Below, one piece after another: positions 51,699 through 62,607 of a stretch of DNA of 64,000 nt. This DNA is from Curtobacterium sp. MCBA15_012 (lineage in GTDB: Bacteria > Actinomycetota > Actinomycetes > Actinomycetales > Microbacteriaceae), in contig NZ_CP126267.1 of the NCBI RefSeq assembly GCF_001864935.2, forward strand, positions 992,001 to 1,056,000. Direction: 5' to 3'. The notes under the pieces are model-generated. The model was not told where the DNA came from. It did not search any database and saw only the letters and a program-made list of their open reading frames with translations. How positions within the stretch are numbered: position 1 is the first letter of the stretch; every line of letters begins with the position of its first letter. The position numbers and the translations under genes were made by a program.

Positions 51699-53102
51699 TC
51701 AGCGGGAGGAGTCGGGGTCCCCGGGGGTCGAGGGGCCGTCCGGGTCCTCGACGCCGCCCTGCTCGTCCTCGTGCGGTCGGTCGCCCGTGGAGTCGGCGAG
51801 CAGGTCGGCGAGTGCCTTGTCGAACGCGTCGTCCTCGGCCGAGTGCCCGGGGTTGCGGAGCCGGAGCACGAACGCCTCCGGGTCGTCGACGTCCTCCGAG
51901 GTCGGGACGGCGTCGAAGTGTGCCCAGAGGGCGTCGCGGTCCTCGGCGCCGAGCTCGTCGGTCACGCGCTGCCACAGCGCCGCGGCCTCGCGGAGGCGAC
52001 GGGGGCGCAGCTCGAGCCCGACCAGTGTCGCGAACGCGGACTCGGCGGGCCCGCCGGCGGCACGGCGACGGCGGACCATCTCGGCGATGGCGTCGGACTT
52101 CGGCAGGCGCACGGTGGCGGCGGCGGTCACGGTGTCGACCCAGCCCTCGACGAGCGCGAGCATCGTCTCGAGGCGTCCGAGGGCGGCCTCCTGTTCCGCG
52201 GTCCGCGGCGGGATGAGCGCGCCGGACGCGAGGGCGTCCCGCAGCTGCTCCTGGTTCGTCGGGTCGATCTCCGACGCGAGCTCCTCGACCCGGTCGAACG
52301 GGATGTGGATGCCCCGCGCGTAGTCCGTGATCGACGAGATGATGTGCAGCCGCAGCCAGCGTGCGGAGCGGAACAGCCGCGCGTGGGCGAGCTCACGGAC
52401 CGCCAGGTAGATGCGGACCTCGTCCTCGGGGACGTCGAGGCCCTCCGCGAACTCGGCGACGTTCTGCGGCACCAGCGCGGCGACCTGCTCGTCGAGGAGC
52501 GGCACACCGACGTCGCCGCCGGAGACGACCTCCTTCGACAACTGCCCGACGACCTGTCCGAGCTGGATCGCGAACAGTGCACCGCCGACGCCGCGCATCG
52601 CCTTCGAGACGTCGCCGAGCATCGCCTTGAGCTCCTCGGGCGCCCGCTGCTCGATCGCCTCGGTCAGCGCGTTCGAGATGCTCAGTGCGACCGGTTCGGC
52701 GATCTGCGCCCACACCGGCGTCGTCGCCTTCGCCCACTGCTCACGCGTGAAGGTGCTCGGCGTGGCCGTGAGTTCGGGCACGGTGGTGGCCTCGTCGAGC
52801 CACAGCGCGGCGACCTGGAACGCCTGGTCGGTCGCGTGCGCGGTGGCCGGGTCGACGGCGTGCCCACCGTCGCGGGCGATCGCGGTCGCGCGTTCGGCCG
52901 CGACCGAGAAGTCGATGCCGTCACCGCCCGACTGCGCCGCGCGCTGCAGCTGGCTCATCAGGTTCGCGACGAATGCGGGGTCGTTCGGGAGCCCGGCCGC
53001 GCCGGCGAGCTGCGACGGGTCGATCTGGCCCTCTCCGGAGAGCAGCTTGCGCAGCATCTCCTGGAAGTCGTCGTCCGGCCCCGGCTGCGGTTGATCAGGC
53101 AT
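51699..53102 (-). CDS. DUF2342 zincin-like metalloprotease family protein
   Basis: 467 residues. The conserved core LAVRELAHARLFRSARWLRL holds an ExxAHxRLF version of the zinc site, and IDPTNQEQLRDALASGALIP belongs to the actinobacterial DUF2342 family (zinc-dependent metalloprotease in annotations). The N-terminus is disordered with DDDFQEMLRKLLSGEGQ, and an acidic disordered tail follows residue 430. Proteolysis has not been proven to my knowledge. ATG 53102 follows TAGCGT (minus strand 53115-53110) by seven bases. Confidence 0.8.
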   Translation of the reverse strand: MPDQPQPGPDDDFQEMLRKLLSGEGQIDPSQLAGAAGLPNDPAFVANLMSQLQRAAQSGGDGIDFSVAAERATAIARDGGHAVDPATAHATDQAFQVAALWLDEATTVPELTATPSTFTREQWAKATTPVWAQIAEPVALSISNALTEAIEQRAPEELKAMLGDVSKAMRGVGGALFAIQLGQVVGQLSKEVVSGGDVGVPLLDEQVAALVPQNVAEFAEGLDVPEDEVRIYLAVRELAHARLFRSARWLRLHIISSITDYARGIHIPFDRVEELASEIDPTNQEQLRDALASGALIPPRTAEQEAALGRLETMLALVEGWVDTVTAAATVRLPKSDAIAEMVRRRRAAGGPAESAFATLVGLELRPRRLREAAALWQRVTDELGAEDRDALWAHFDAVPTSEDVDDPEAFVLRLRNPGHSAEDDAFDKALADLLADSTGDRPHEDEQGGVEDPDGPSTPGDPDSSR

Positions 53103-53266
53103 GCCGACTACGCTAATCGCTGCTCACGGGACCGCGCCTGGGACGCCCCCGTGGGGACGCCCGGAGCGCTGCGCCGAGGGCGAACAGCCCCGCGCTCGAG
53201 CGCCGGTCCCGCCCCCGGTGGCGGCCCACCGCCCCGGACGCGCGCACCGCCCCTGGAAGGACGTCC

Positions 53267-54376
53267 GTGACCCTCTTCGCCCCGGCCCCCCGTCGCCGCT
53301 CCCGTTCCCGCACGGTCGGCTGGGCCTTCGTGATCGGTGCCGTGGTGCTCGGGCTCCTGGCGAGCTTCCTGCCGAGCCCGTACCTGATCGAGGTCCCCGG
53401 GCCGGTCTACAACACCATCGGGACGCAGCGGCAGGGCACGGGCAAGGACGCGAAGGACGTCGAACTCATCCAGATCAGGGGCACGAAGACCTACGACACT
53501 GCGGGTGCACTCGACATGCTCACCGTGGGCATCCAGGGCGACGCCACGAACCGGCCGTCCTGGACGAGCGTCATCCGGGCGCTGTTCTCGCGCTCCGAGG
53601 CCGTCATCCCCGCGAGCGCCATCTACCCCGAGGGCACCACGACCCAGCAGGTGAACGAACAGGACGCCGCGGACATGCAGTCGTCCCAGCAGTCCGCGGT
53701 GGCCGCCGCCCTCGTCCACCAGGGGTACGACCTCCCGACGAAGCTCGAGGTCGGTTCCGTGCAGGAGGGCTCGGCAGCGGACGGCGTCATCCGCAAGGGC
53801 GACGTGATCACCGCCTTCGACGGCACGCAGCTCACGACGAACGTCGACGCCGGCAGCCTGCGAAAGGCCGTCGCCGAGCACGGCACGTCCTCGCCGGCCA
53901 CGGTCACCGTGGACCGCGACGGCACCTCGGAGCAGCTGCGGGTCACCCCGCGCGAAGAGCAGGGCACCGCGCTCCTGGGGGTCGGCGTGACCGAGCGGTA
54001 CGACTTCCCGTTCGAGGTGGAGATCGCGCTGCAGGACGTCGGTGGGCCGTCCGCCGGCATGATGTTCGCGCTCGGGATCATCGACGAGATCACACCCGGC
54101 GAGCTCAACGGCGGCAAGCACGTCGCGGGCACCGGCACGATCACCGCCGACGGGCAGGTCGGTCCGATCGGCGGCATCCGACAGAAGCTGTACGGCGCGA
54201 AGGCGGCTGGAGCGACGGTCTTCCTCGCGCCGGCCGACAACTGCGGCGAGGTCGTCGGCCACGTCCCCGACGGGCTGGACGTGTACAAGGTCGCGACGCT
54301 CGACCAGGCCGTCACCGACCTGCAGACGATCGCCGCCGGGAAGAGCACCGCCGGACTCGCGCGCTGCGGATCCTGA
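53267..54376 (+). CDS. membrane-anchored PDZ/Lon-like serine protease (YlbL family)
   Basis: 369 residues. One N-terminal helix (GWAFVIGAVVLGLLASFLPS) after a basic RRRSRSR stretch; then the family start SPYLIEVPGPVYNTIG, a PDZ domain (SVQEGSAADGVIRKGDVITA) and a Lon catalytic domain with the Ser in GGPSAGMMFALGIID and the Lys in GGIRQKLYGAKAAGATVFLA. This Ser-Lys dyad marks an active protease outside the membrane. GTG 53267 follows GGACGTCC. The same gene precedes UPF0182 in other actinobacteria. Confidence 0.92.
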   Translation: MTLFAPAPRRRSRSRTVGWAFVIGAVVLGLLASFLPSPYLIEVPGPVYNTIGTQRQGTGKDAKDVELIQIRGTKTYDTAGALDMLTVGIQGDATNRPSWTSVIRALFSRSEAVIPASAIYPEGTTTQQVNEQDAADMQSSQQSAVAAALVHQGYDLPTKLEVGSVQEGSAADGVIRKGDVITAFDGTQLTTNVDAGSLRKAVAEHGTSSPATVTVDRDGTSEQLRVTPREEQGTALLGVGVTERYDFPFEVEIALQDVGGPSAGMMFALGIIDEITPGELNGGKHVAGTGTITADGQVGPIGGIRQKLYGAKAAGATVFLAPADNCGEVVGHVPDGLDVYKVATLDQAVTDLQTIAAGKSTAGLARCGS

Positions 54377-54438
54377 CGCGACCGCGGGGGTCGCAGCCGA
54401 CCACGTCGGCGACGTGGCCGGCCCCGGCGGGCCGGGTC

Positions 54439-54482
54439 GCGCCTCCAGGCCGTCACCGGAACCGGACGGGAGGCGCGGTGCA
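54439..54482. repeat. rearranged family A element
   Basis: A full left arm GGACGGGAGGCGCGGTGCAC (54464-54482 region) has no matching right arm downstream. Instead GCGCCTCC (54439-54446) lies upstream and could pair with GGAGGCGC (54469-54476). It looks like a copy that lost or inverted one arm. Confidence 0.65.
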
Positions 54483-54503
54483 CGTTCCTGAGTCCCCGCA
54501 CAG

Positions 54504-54531
54504 TTTCACTGTCGGCAGGGACCAATAGGAT
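54504..54531 (+). promoter_or_regulatory. probable promoter of the UPF0182 gene
   Basis: TTTCAC (54504-54509), 16 bases, TAGGAT (54526-54531). Predicted 5' UTR of about 55 bases ends with the ribosome site CTGGAG before GTG 54592. Confidence 0.5.
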
Positions 54532-54591
54532 CGACGCACTGACGGCCCGCCGCGCCGGGCCCGCCGGTCCGACACGTCTGGAGCACATCAA

Positions 54592-57500
54592 GTGACGACA
54601 ACCTCGTCCACCTCGGGCCCTTCTCCCTCGGGGCGGCGATCGCCGCGGGTCCCGATCGTGGTCACGATCATCGTGCTGGCCGCACTGGTGATCGGCTTCT
54701 TCATCTTCGCCAGCCTGTACACCGACTACGCGTGGTTCGCGCAGCTCGGCTTCCAGCAGGTCCTCACCACGCGCTGGATCGCGGGGACGTCCATGTTCGT
54801 CGCCGGGTTCCTCGGCATGGCGATCCCGGTGTACGTGAGCATCGCGCTGGCCTTCCGGTTCCGGCCGGTCTACGCGAAGCTCAACTCGCAGCTCGACCGC
54901 TACCAGCAGGTCATCGAACCGCTGCGCCGTGCCGTGATGATCGGCGTCCCGGCGGTCCTCGGCGTCTTCGCCGGGCTCTCGACCGCGGGCCGGTGGAGCA
55001 TGGTCCTCGAGTACTTCAACCGGACGCCGTTCGGCAAGACCGACCCGCAGTTCGGGCTGGACATCGGCTTCTACGTGTTCGAGTTGCCGTTCTGGCGCTC
55101 CGTCGTCGCGTACTCGTCCGCGGTCGTGCTCATCGCGGGCATCGCGGCGCTCGCCGCCAGCTACCTCTACGGTGCGCTCCGCTTCGGTGGCCGCGAGGTC
55201 CGGATCTCCCGCGCTGCGCGCATCCAGCTCGCCGTCACCGCGGCGGTCTACGTCGCGCTGCAGGCCGTGAGCCTGTGGCTCGACCAGTACGCGGCGCTGA
55301 CGAAGGACAACCCGCTCATCACGGGTGCGCAGTACACCGACGTCAACGCGGTGATCCCCGGTCGCGAGATCATGGCCGGCATCGCGGCGATCGTCGCGGT
55401 CCTGTTCATCGTCACCGCGGTCATCGGTCGCTGGCGGATCTCCGTCGTCGGCACCGGTCTGCTCCTCGTCGCCGCGATCGTCATCGGCGGCATCTACCCC
55501 TGGGTCGTCCAGCGACTGCAGGTGAAGCCCTCCGAGCGGACCTTCGAGTCGGCGTACATCGAGCGGAACATCAAGGCGACACGCGATGCCTACGACGTCT
55601 CCGACGTGCAGGAGCAGAACTACGACGCCACGACCGAGGCGAGCTCCGGCGCCCTCGCGCAGGACGCCCAGACCACGGCGAACATCCGCCTGATCGACCC
55701 GAAGATCGTGTCCGACACGTTCAGCCAGCTGCAGCAGTACCGGCAGTACTACCAGTTCCCGAAGGAGCTGGACGTCGACCGCTACGACGTCAAGGGCCAG
55801 ACCGAGGACACCGTGATCGCGGTGCGCGACATCGACCTCGACGGCCTCAGCGCGCAGGCGAACACGCAGTACAACCGCACGTTCGTCTACACGCACGGCT
55901 TCGGCGTCACCGCGGCCTACGGCAACCAGCGCGCGAGCGACGGCAAGCCGGTCTTCCTCGAGTCGGGCATCCCCTCGAACGGCGCGCTCGGGGACTACCA
56001 GGAGCGCGTGTACTTCGGCGAGACCTCGCCGCCGTACTCGATCGTCGGTGGCCCGAAGGGCTCGAAGAACGTCGAGCTCGACTACCCGTCCGGGTCCGAC
56101 GACGACAACGGCGGCAACGCCACGACGACGTACAGCGGCGAGGGTGGCCCGAGCCTCGGGAACTTCTTCAACCGCCTGGTCTACGCGGCGAAGTTCCAGT
56201 CGGAGCAGATCCTGCTGTCGAACGCGGTGAACAAGGACTCGCAGATCCTGTACGACCGTGACCCGATCCAGCGCGTGCAGAAGGTCGCCCCGTACCTGAC
56301 GCTCGACAGCGACGCCTACCCGGCGATCGTGGACCACCGCATCCAGTGGGTCGTCGACGGGTACACCACGAGCGACGCCTACCCGTACTCGCAGAGCCAG
56401 AGCCTGTCCGACAGCATCAACGGCACCGAGTCGTCCGCGTTCCGGACCGACCAGGTGAACTACATCCGGAACTCGGTGAAGGCCACCGTCGACGCGTACA
56501 CGGGCAAGGTGACGCTCTACGCGTGGGACACCTCCGACCCGGTGCTCAAGACGTGGCAGAAGATCTTCCCGACGTCGATGGAGCCGGTGTCGCAGATGAG
56601 CGCCGAGCTGCTCGACCACGTGCGGTACCCGACCGACCTGTTCAAGGTGCAGCGGTCGATCCTCGGCACGTACCACGTCACGAACGCGAACTCGTTCTAC
56701 TCGGGCGACGACGCGTGGAACACCCCGCAGGAGACCACCTCGGGGACGACCGAGAACGACACGGCGGACACGCAGCAGACGACCACCAACGCGCTGGGCA
56801 CGCAGACGACCGCCTCGCGGGGCAACCTGCAGGACCCGTACTACCTGACGATGAAGGTGCCCGGGCAGGACACGGCCTACTCGCTGTACACGACCTACAT
56901 CCCGCAGCAGTCGGCGGGGTCGAACAACCGCAACGTGCTGACCGGGTACCTGGCGGTGGACTCCGACGCGGGTGGTGCGGGCAAGGGCGAGAAGGGTGCC
57001 AACTACGGCAAGCTCACGCTCCTGACGATGCCGAAGACCGACAACATCCCGGGTCCGGCGCAGGTGCAGAGCCTGTTCAACGGTGACACCACGGTGTCGC
57101 AGGAGCTGAACATCCTGAAGCGGGGCAACTCGACCGTGAAGCAGGGCAACCTGCTCACGCTCCCGGTCGGTGGCGGCTTCCTGTACGTGCAGCCCGTGTA
57201 CGTGCAGTCGACGTCGAGCGGCTCGTACCCGCTGCTGCAGAAGGTGCTCGTGGCCTTCGGCGACAAGATCGCGTTCGAGGACACCCTCGACGAGGCCCTG
57301 AACAGCCTGTTCGGTGGCAACTCGGGTGCGGCCGCCGGCGACCAGGGCGCAGCCGGTTCGGGGTCGTCCGACACCGGCTCCACGGACACCGGCTCCGACC
57401 AGGGCGGCGACAGCGGCAGCACCGGCGGGGACACCGGTGCCGGGTCCGGCGCGACCGGGGGCTCGGGTGCGACCGGTGGGTCCGGCACCTCGGGCAACTC

Positions 57501-57651
57501 CACGCTGCAGCAGGCACTGGCGGACGCGAAGGCGGCGCTCCAGGACCGGCAGGAGGCGTACGCGCGCAACGATCTCGTCGCCGCGGCGGAGGCCGACCAG
57601 CGCCTGCAGACCGCGATCGAAGCGGCCACCGCAGCCGAGAACGCCGGGTGA
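54592..57651 (+). CDS. UPF0182 family large membrane protein
   Basis: 1019 residues. Seven hydrophobic helices fill residues 20 to about 300 (VTIIVLAALVIGFFIFASLY, FGLDIGFYVFELPFWRSVVA), followed by a roughly 560-residue extracellular domain with NIKATRDAYDVSDVQEQNYD, PYSIVGGPKGSKNVELDYPS and DRDPIQRVQKVAPYLTLDSD, all typical of the family. A Gly/Ser/Asp/Thr linker (about 900-965) and a helical end complete it. Function unknown; the gene follows the Lon-like protease as in other actinobacteria. GTG 54592 with CTGGAG ten bases upstream. Confidence 0.9.
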   Translation: MTTTSSTSGPSPSGRRSPRVPIVVTIIVLAALVIGFFIFASLYTDYAWFAQLGFQQVLTTRWIAGTSMFVAGFLGMAIPVYVSIALAFRFRPVYAKLNSQLDRYQQVIEPLRRAVMIGVPAVLGVFAGLSTAGRWSMVLEYFNRTPFGKTDPQFGLDIGFYVFELPFWRSVVAYSSAVVLIAGIAALAASYLYGALRFGGREVRISRAARIQLAVTAAVYVALQAVSLWLDQYAALTKDNPLITGAQYTDVNAVIPGREIMAGIAAIVAVLFIVTAVIGRWRISVVGTGLLLVAAIVIGGIYPWVVQRLQVKPSERTFESAYIERNIKATRDAYDVSDVQEQNYDATTEASSGALAQDAQTTANIRLIDPKIVSDTFSQLQQYRQYYQFPKELDVDRYDVKGQTEDTVIAVRDIDLDGLSAQANTQYNRTFVYTHGFGVTAAYGNQRASDGKPVFLESGIPSNGALGDYQERVYFGETSPPYSIVGGPKGSKNVELDYPSGSDDDNGGNATTTYSGEGGPSLGNFFNRLVYAAKFQSEQILLSNAVNKDSQILYDRDPIQRVQKVAPYLTLDSDAYPAIVDHRIQWVVDGYTTSDAYPYSQSQSLSDSINGTESSAFRTDQVNYIRNSVKATVDAYTGKVTLYAWDTSDPVLKTWQKIFPTSMEPVSQMSAELLDHVRYPTDLFKVQRSILGTYHVTNANSFYSGDDAWNTPQETTSGTTENDTADTQQTTTNALGTQTTASRGNLQDPYYLTMKVPGQDTAYSLYTTYIPQQSAGSNNRNVLTGYLAVDSDAGGAGKGEKGANYGKLTLLTMPKTDNIPGPAQVQSLFNGDTTVSQELNILKRGNSTVKQGNLLTLPVGGGFLYVQPVYVQSTSSGSYPLLQKVLVAFGDKIAFEDTLDEALNSLFGGNSGAAAGDQGAAGSGSSDTGSTDTGSDQGGDSGSTGGDTGAGSGATGGSGATGGSGTSGNSTLQQALADAKAALQDRQEAYARNDLVAAAEADQRLQTAIEAATAAENAG

Positions 57652-57655
57652 CACG

Positions 57656-57690
57656 CCGTGGCGGGGCACACGATTTGTGCCCCGCCACGG
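57656..57690 (+). terminator. terminator hairpin after the UPF0182 gene
   Basis: CCGTGGCGGGGCACA (57656-57670) pairs perfectly with TGTGCCCCGCCACGG (57676-57690) around CGATT. The second arm contains the TTGTGC used as -35 of the tRNA gene. Confidence 0.85.
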
Positions 57691-57703
57691 GCCTGTGTAG
57701 GCT
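57675..57703 (+). promoter_or_regulatory. promoter of the initiator tRNA
   Basis: TTGTGC (57675-57680), 17 bases, TAGGCT (57698-57703), with the tRNA starting 11 bases later at 57715. The -35 box overlaps the 3' arm of the preceding terminator. Confidence 0.7.
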
Positions 57704-57714
57704 GTTCAACGTGC

Positions 57715-57791
57715 CGCGGGGTGGAGCAGTTCGGTAGCTCGCTGGGCTCATAACCCAGAGGTCGTAGGTTCAAATCCTGCCCCCGCAACCA
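57715..57791 (+). tRNA. initiator tRNA-fMet (anticodon CAT), CCA encoded
   Basis: 77 bases from CGCGGGG to the encoded CCA. The anticodon loop is CTCATAA. Initiator hallmarks are the unpaired C1-A72 at the acceptor end and three consecutive G-C pairs closing the anticodon stem (CTGGG/CCCAG). The T loop GGTTCAAATCC is canonical. This distinguishes it from elongator tRNA-Met. Confidence 0.97.
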
Positions 57792-57800
57792 AGCGTCACA

Positions 57801-57834
57801 CGAAGGCCCCGGTCCAGTCGGACCGGGGCCTTCG
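57801..57834 (+). terminator. terminator after the initiator tRNA
   Basis: CGAAGGCCCCGGTCC (57801-57815) pairs with GGACCGGGGCCTTCG (57820-57834) around AGTC, then TCGTTC. Same AAGGCCCC/GGGGCCTT core as the hairpin at 36007-36036. Confidence 0.9.
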
Positions 57835-57880
57835 TCGTTCTCCGGTCCGGTCGGACTCGGTCGTGTCGGGACCCGGTTGG

Positions 57881-58018
57881 CTCTGGCTCTGGTTCGGGCT
57901 GCGGCTCGGGTTCGGGTTCGGGTTCGGGTTCGGACTGCGACTCGGGTTCGGGGTCGGGTTCGGGTTTGGCCTGCGGTTCGGGTTCGGGTTGGGGCTGCGG
58001 TTCGGGTTCGGGTTCGGC
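57881..58018 (+). repeat. G-rich hexanucleotide array (GGGTTC)n with interruptions
   Basis: Runs of GGGTTCGGGTTCGGGTTCGG alternate with CTGCGGCT- and CTGCGGTT-like breaks over about 140 bases. The plus strand has many G3 tracts spaced by three to six bases, enough for several quadruplexes. All three plus frames and most minus frames are open (GF, PN, EP repeats), which is a by-product of the period. It ends 16 bases before the -10 box of the nitrilase-family gene. Confidence 0.85.
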
Positions 58019-58045
58019 ATCGGTGGGGGTCGCTACGCTCGGCGG

Positions 58046-58948
58046 ATGGCAACCCTGACGATCGCCGCCGCGCAGTTCGCCCCGGTCGACGACCCGGTAG
58101 CGAACCTCGCGACCGTCCGTACCGCCGCCGAGGACGCCGCTGCCCGCGGCGCGGACCTGCTGGTCACGCCCGAGTACACGTCGTACTTCACGGCGGAGAT
58201 CGACGACCGGTTCGCGGCGAGCGCGGAGCCGCTCGACGGGCCGTTCATGTCCGGCCTGCGGGAGATCGCCCGGACGACGGGCATCGCGCTCGTGGTCGGT
58301 GTGGCAGAGGCCGTCGGTTCTGCCGACGACCCGATCCGGGTCGGGGGCACCGAGGCCGACGCGGACACGGACGCGACCGGGCTCGCGGACGTGAACGGGC
58401 TCGCGGTGGCCCGGCGGTTCCGGAACACGCTCGTCGCCGTGCTGCCGGACGGGTCGGTCGCCGCGGTCTACCGGAAGGTGCACCTGTACGACGCGTTCGG
58501 CTCGCGGGAGTCGGACCGGATCGAGGCCGGGGACACCGACCAGCTGCCCGTCTTCACGATCGCAGGCGTGCGGGTCGGCCTCGAGACCTGCTACGACCTG
58601 CGCTTCCCCGAGGTCACGCGCCGCCTGGCCGCCGAGGAGTCCGGCGCTGCGGACGTCGTCCTCGTGCCCGCCGAGTGGGTGCGCGGCCCGGGCAAGGAGC
58701 ACCACTGGCGCACACTGCTCACCGCCCGCGCAGTCGAGAACACCGTCTGGGTCGTCGGTGTCGGGCAGACGCCTCCCGTCGGTATCGGCGGCTCGGTGGT
58801 GCTCGACCCGTCCGGGGTCGCGGTGGCGGCCGCCGGCGCCGTGCCGGGGGTGCTCGTGGCGACCGTCGACACCGCCACGACGGCGTCCGTGCGGGCCGTC
58901 AACCCGTCACTCGGACTCCGCCGCTACGACGTGGTGCCGCGGGGTTGA
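58046..58948 (+). CDS. nitrilase-superfamily carbon-nitrogen hydrolase
   Basis: 300 residues, typical length. The Glu-Lys-Cys triad is visible in [29 protein letters not shown] and [17 protein letters not shown]-terminal part [20 protein letters not shown] fits amidase branches related to omega-amidase/NIT proteins. ATG 58046 lies six bases after TACGCT (58034-58039); upstream in-frame codons are the GF repeat and are not used. Confidence 0.9.
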   Translation: MATLTIAAAQFAPVDDPVANLATVRTAAEDAAARGADLLVTPEYTSYFTAEIDDRFAASAEPLDGPFMSGLREIARTTGIALVVGVAEAVGSADDPIRVGGTEADADTDATGLADVNGLAVARRFRNTLVAVLPDGSVAAVYRKVHLYDAFGSRESDRIEAGDTDQLPVFTIAGVRVGLETCYDLRFPEVTRRLAAEESGAADVVLVPAEWVRGPGKEHHWRTLLTARAVENTVWVVGVGQTPPVGIGGSVVLDPSGVAVAAAGAVPGVLVATVDTATTASVRAVNPSLGLRRYDVVPRG

Positions 58949-59010
58949 GGGCCGCCTGCTGACGCCCGCTGGCCGCTGCCCGCTGCCCGCTGCTGACTGA
59001 CCTCAGGCCG

Positions 59011-59106
59011 TAGGCCGCTGGCTGTTGAACGCGGGCGGCTGTCGGCTGCCCGTTGCCGACTGCCCGCAGGCCGCAGGGCGTAGGCCGCTGCCTGTTCAGC
59101 GGGCGG
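59011..59106. repeat. duplicated 3' end of the aminotransferase gene
   Basis: TAGGCCGCTGGCTGTTGAAC at 59011 repeats as TAGGCCGCTGCCTGTTCAGC at 59081, both followed by GGGCGG. The second copy contains the TGA and last codons of the minus-strand aminotransferase. Further CTGCCCGCTG direct repeats fill 58965-59065; no gene in 58949-59095. Confidence 0.75.
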
Positions 59107-60298
59107 CGGCGAGGGCCCCGAGCCGGGCGACGGCCTCGTCGAGCACACTGCGGCGCTTGCAGAAGGCGAACCGGACGAGGGACCGGTACCCCGCTGCGTG
59201 GTCCGGCCGGACGAACGCGGACACCGGCACGCCGACGACCCCGGCGAGCTCGGGTAGGCGCAGACACAGCTCGCGGGCATCGGTGAACCCGAGCGGTGCG
59301 GCGTCGGCGAGGACGAAGTACCCGCCGTCGGGCTCGAGCACCTCGAATCCGGCCGCGCGCAGGCCGCCGGCGAGCAGCTGATGCTTCGCGGCGAGCTCGG
59401 CGGCGATGCCGGCGAAGACCGCGTCGGGCAGCCGGAGCCCCGTCGCGACCGCGGGTTGGAACGGGGCGCCGTTGACGAAGGTCAGGTACTGCTTGACCGA
59501 GACGATCGCCTCGACGAGGTCGGCCGGTGCCGTCAACCACCCGATCTTCCACCCGGTGGTGTTGAACGTCTTGCCCGCACTCGAGATCGACACCGTGCGC
59601 TCGGCTGCTCCGGGCAGCGTCGCGATCGGCAGGTGCGGGACCCGGAAGGTCAGGTGCTCGTACACCTCGTCCGTGATGACGACCGCGTCGTGCCGGGTCG
59701 CGAGGTCGACCACGGTCTGCAGGACCTCGCGGGGGAGCACGCGCCCGGTCGGGTTGTGCGGCGTGTTCACGAGCACCGCACGGGTGCGGTCGGAGAACGC
59801 GGCGCGGAGGGCGGTCTCGTCGGGCAGGAAGTCCGGTGCGGTCAGCGGAACGGTGACGTGCGTGCCGCCGGCGAGTCGGATGAGCGCGCCGTACGCGTCG
59901 TAGAAGGGCTCGAAGGTGACGACCTCGTCGCCGGGCTCGACGAACGCGAGGAGCGTCGCGGCGAGTGCCTCGGTCGCACCGGCGGTGACGAGCACCTGCC
60001 GGTCGGGGTCGACCTCGAGCCCGTACCACCGCTCCTGGTGCTCGGCGACGGCCTGGCGGAGGTCCGGGGTACCGCGCCCCGGCGGGTACTGGTTCATGCC
60101 TCGGCGGATGGCGTCGACGGCGGCGTCGAGGACCGCACGGGGACCGTCCTCGTCCGGGAAGCCCTGCCCGAGGTTGATCGCGCCGGTCGCCGCTGCGAGG
60201 GCGCTCATCTCGGCGAAGACGGTCGGCGCGGGGACGCCGTCGGGTCCGAGCAGCATCGCGCCCTCCGCCGCGCGCAGCCAGGGTCCGGTCCGGTCCAT
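59096..60298 (-). CDS. class I/II PLP aminotransferase
   Basis: 400 residues. NLGQGFPDEDGPRAVLDAAV, YPPGRGTPDLRQAVAEHQER, LVTAGATEALAATLLAFVEP, VLVNTPHNPTGRVLP and the PLP lysine in SISSAGKTFNTTGWKIGW match the kynurenine/glutamine-type aminotransferases (YbdL/KAT family). Some actinobacterial members are annotated as DapC, but a better dapC candidate lies at 18685. ATG 60298 has GGAGG seven bases upstream; a TAGCGT -10 lies on the minus strand at 60366-60361. Confidence 0.88.
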   Translation of the reverse strand: MDRTGPWLRAAEGAMLLGPDGVPAPTVFAEMSALAAATGAINLGQGFPDEDGPRAVLDAAVDAIRRGMNQYPPGRGTPDLRQAVAEHQERWYGLEVDPDRQVLVTAGATEALAATLLAFVEPGDEVVTFEPFYDAYGALIRLAGGTHVTVPLTAPDFLPDETALRAAFSDRTRAVLVNTPHNPTGRVLPREVLQTVVDLATRHDAVVITDEVYEHLTFRVPHLPIATLPGAAERTVSISSAGKTFNTTGWKIGWLTAPADLVEAIVSVKQYLTFVNGAPFQPAVATGLRLPDAVFAGIAAELAAKHQLLAGGLRAAGFEVLEPDGGYFVLADAAPLGFTDARELCLRLPELAGVVGVPVSAFVRPDHAAGYRSLVRFAFCKRRSVLDEAVARLGALAAAR

Positions 60299-60409
60299 GC
60301 GGTCGCCTCCGTCGCGCTCGTGTCCCCGCTGCCCGACGGGCCGCCGCGGTCGACGCCCTCACGCTAACGGACCTCGGACAACCCCCGGCGTTCGTCCACA
60401 GCCCACGCA

Positions 60410-60415
60410 TAAGAT
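60410..60415 (+). promoter_or_regulatory. -10 box of the HtrA gene
   Basis: TAAGAT, matching TANNNT, about 85 bases before ATG 60500. No clear -35. An SD GAAAGGAG precedes the start. Confidence 0.4.
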
Positions 60416-60499
60416 CGCCATAGGGGGCTCGCAGCGCCAGCAGGAGCACCGCTCAGGTGGGTCCGGAAGACTGCACGAGCTTGAAAGGAGCACGTCAGC

Positions 60500-62596
<2,097 letters not shown>

Positions 62597-62607
62597 CGCA
62601 GGACGGG

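Noticed and set aside
57715..57791. An integrated element at the initiator tRNA
   Set aside because: The tRNA 3' end is followed by its own terminator. No integrase and no repeat of the tRNA 3' end is found downstream within the window.
57796..58020. A small Pro/Asn-repeat protein (minus strand) or an N-terminal GF-repeat extension of the nitrilase-family protein
   Set aside because: Hexamer repeats leave several frames open at once. The nitrilase-family gene has a -10 box and start at 58034-58046 that exclude the extension.
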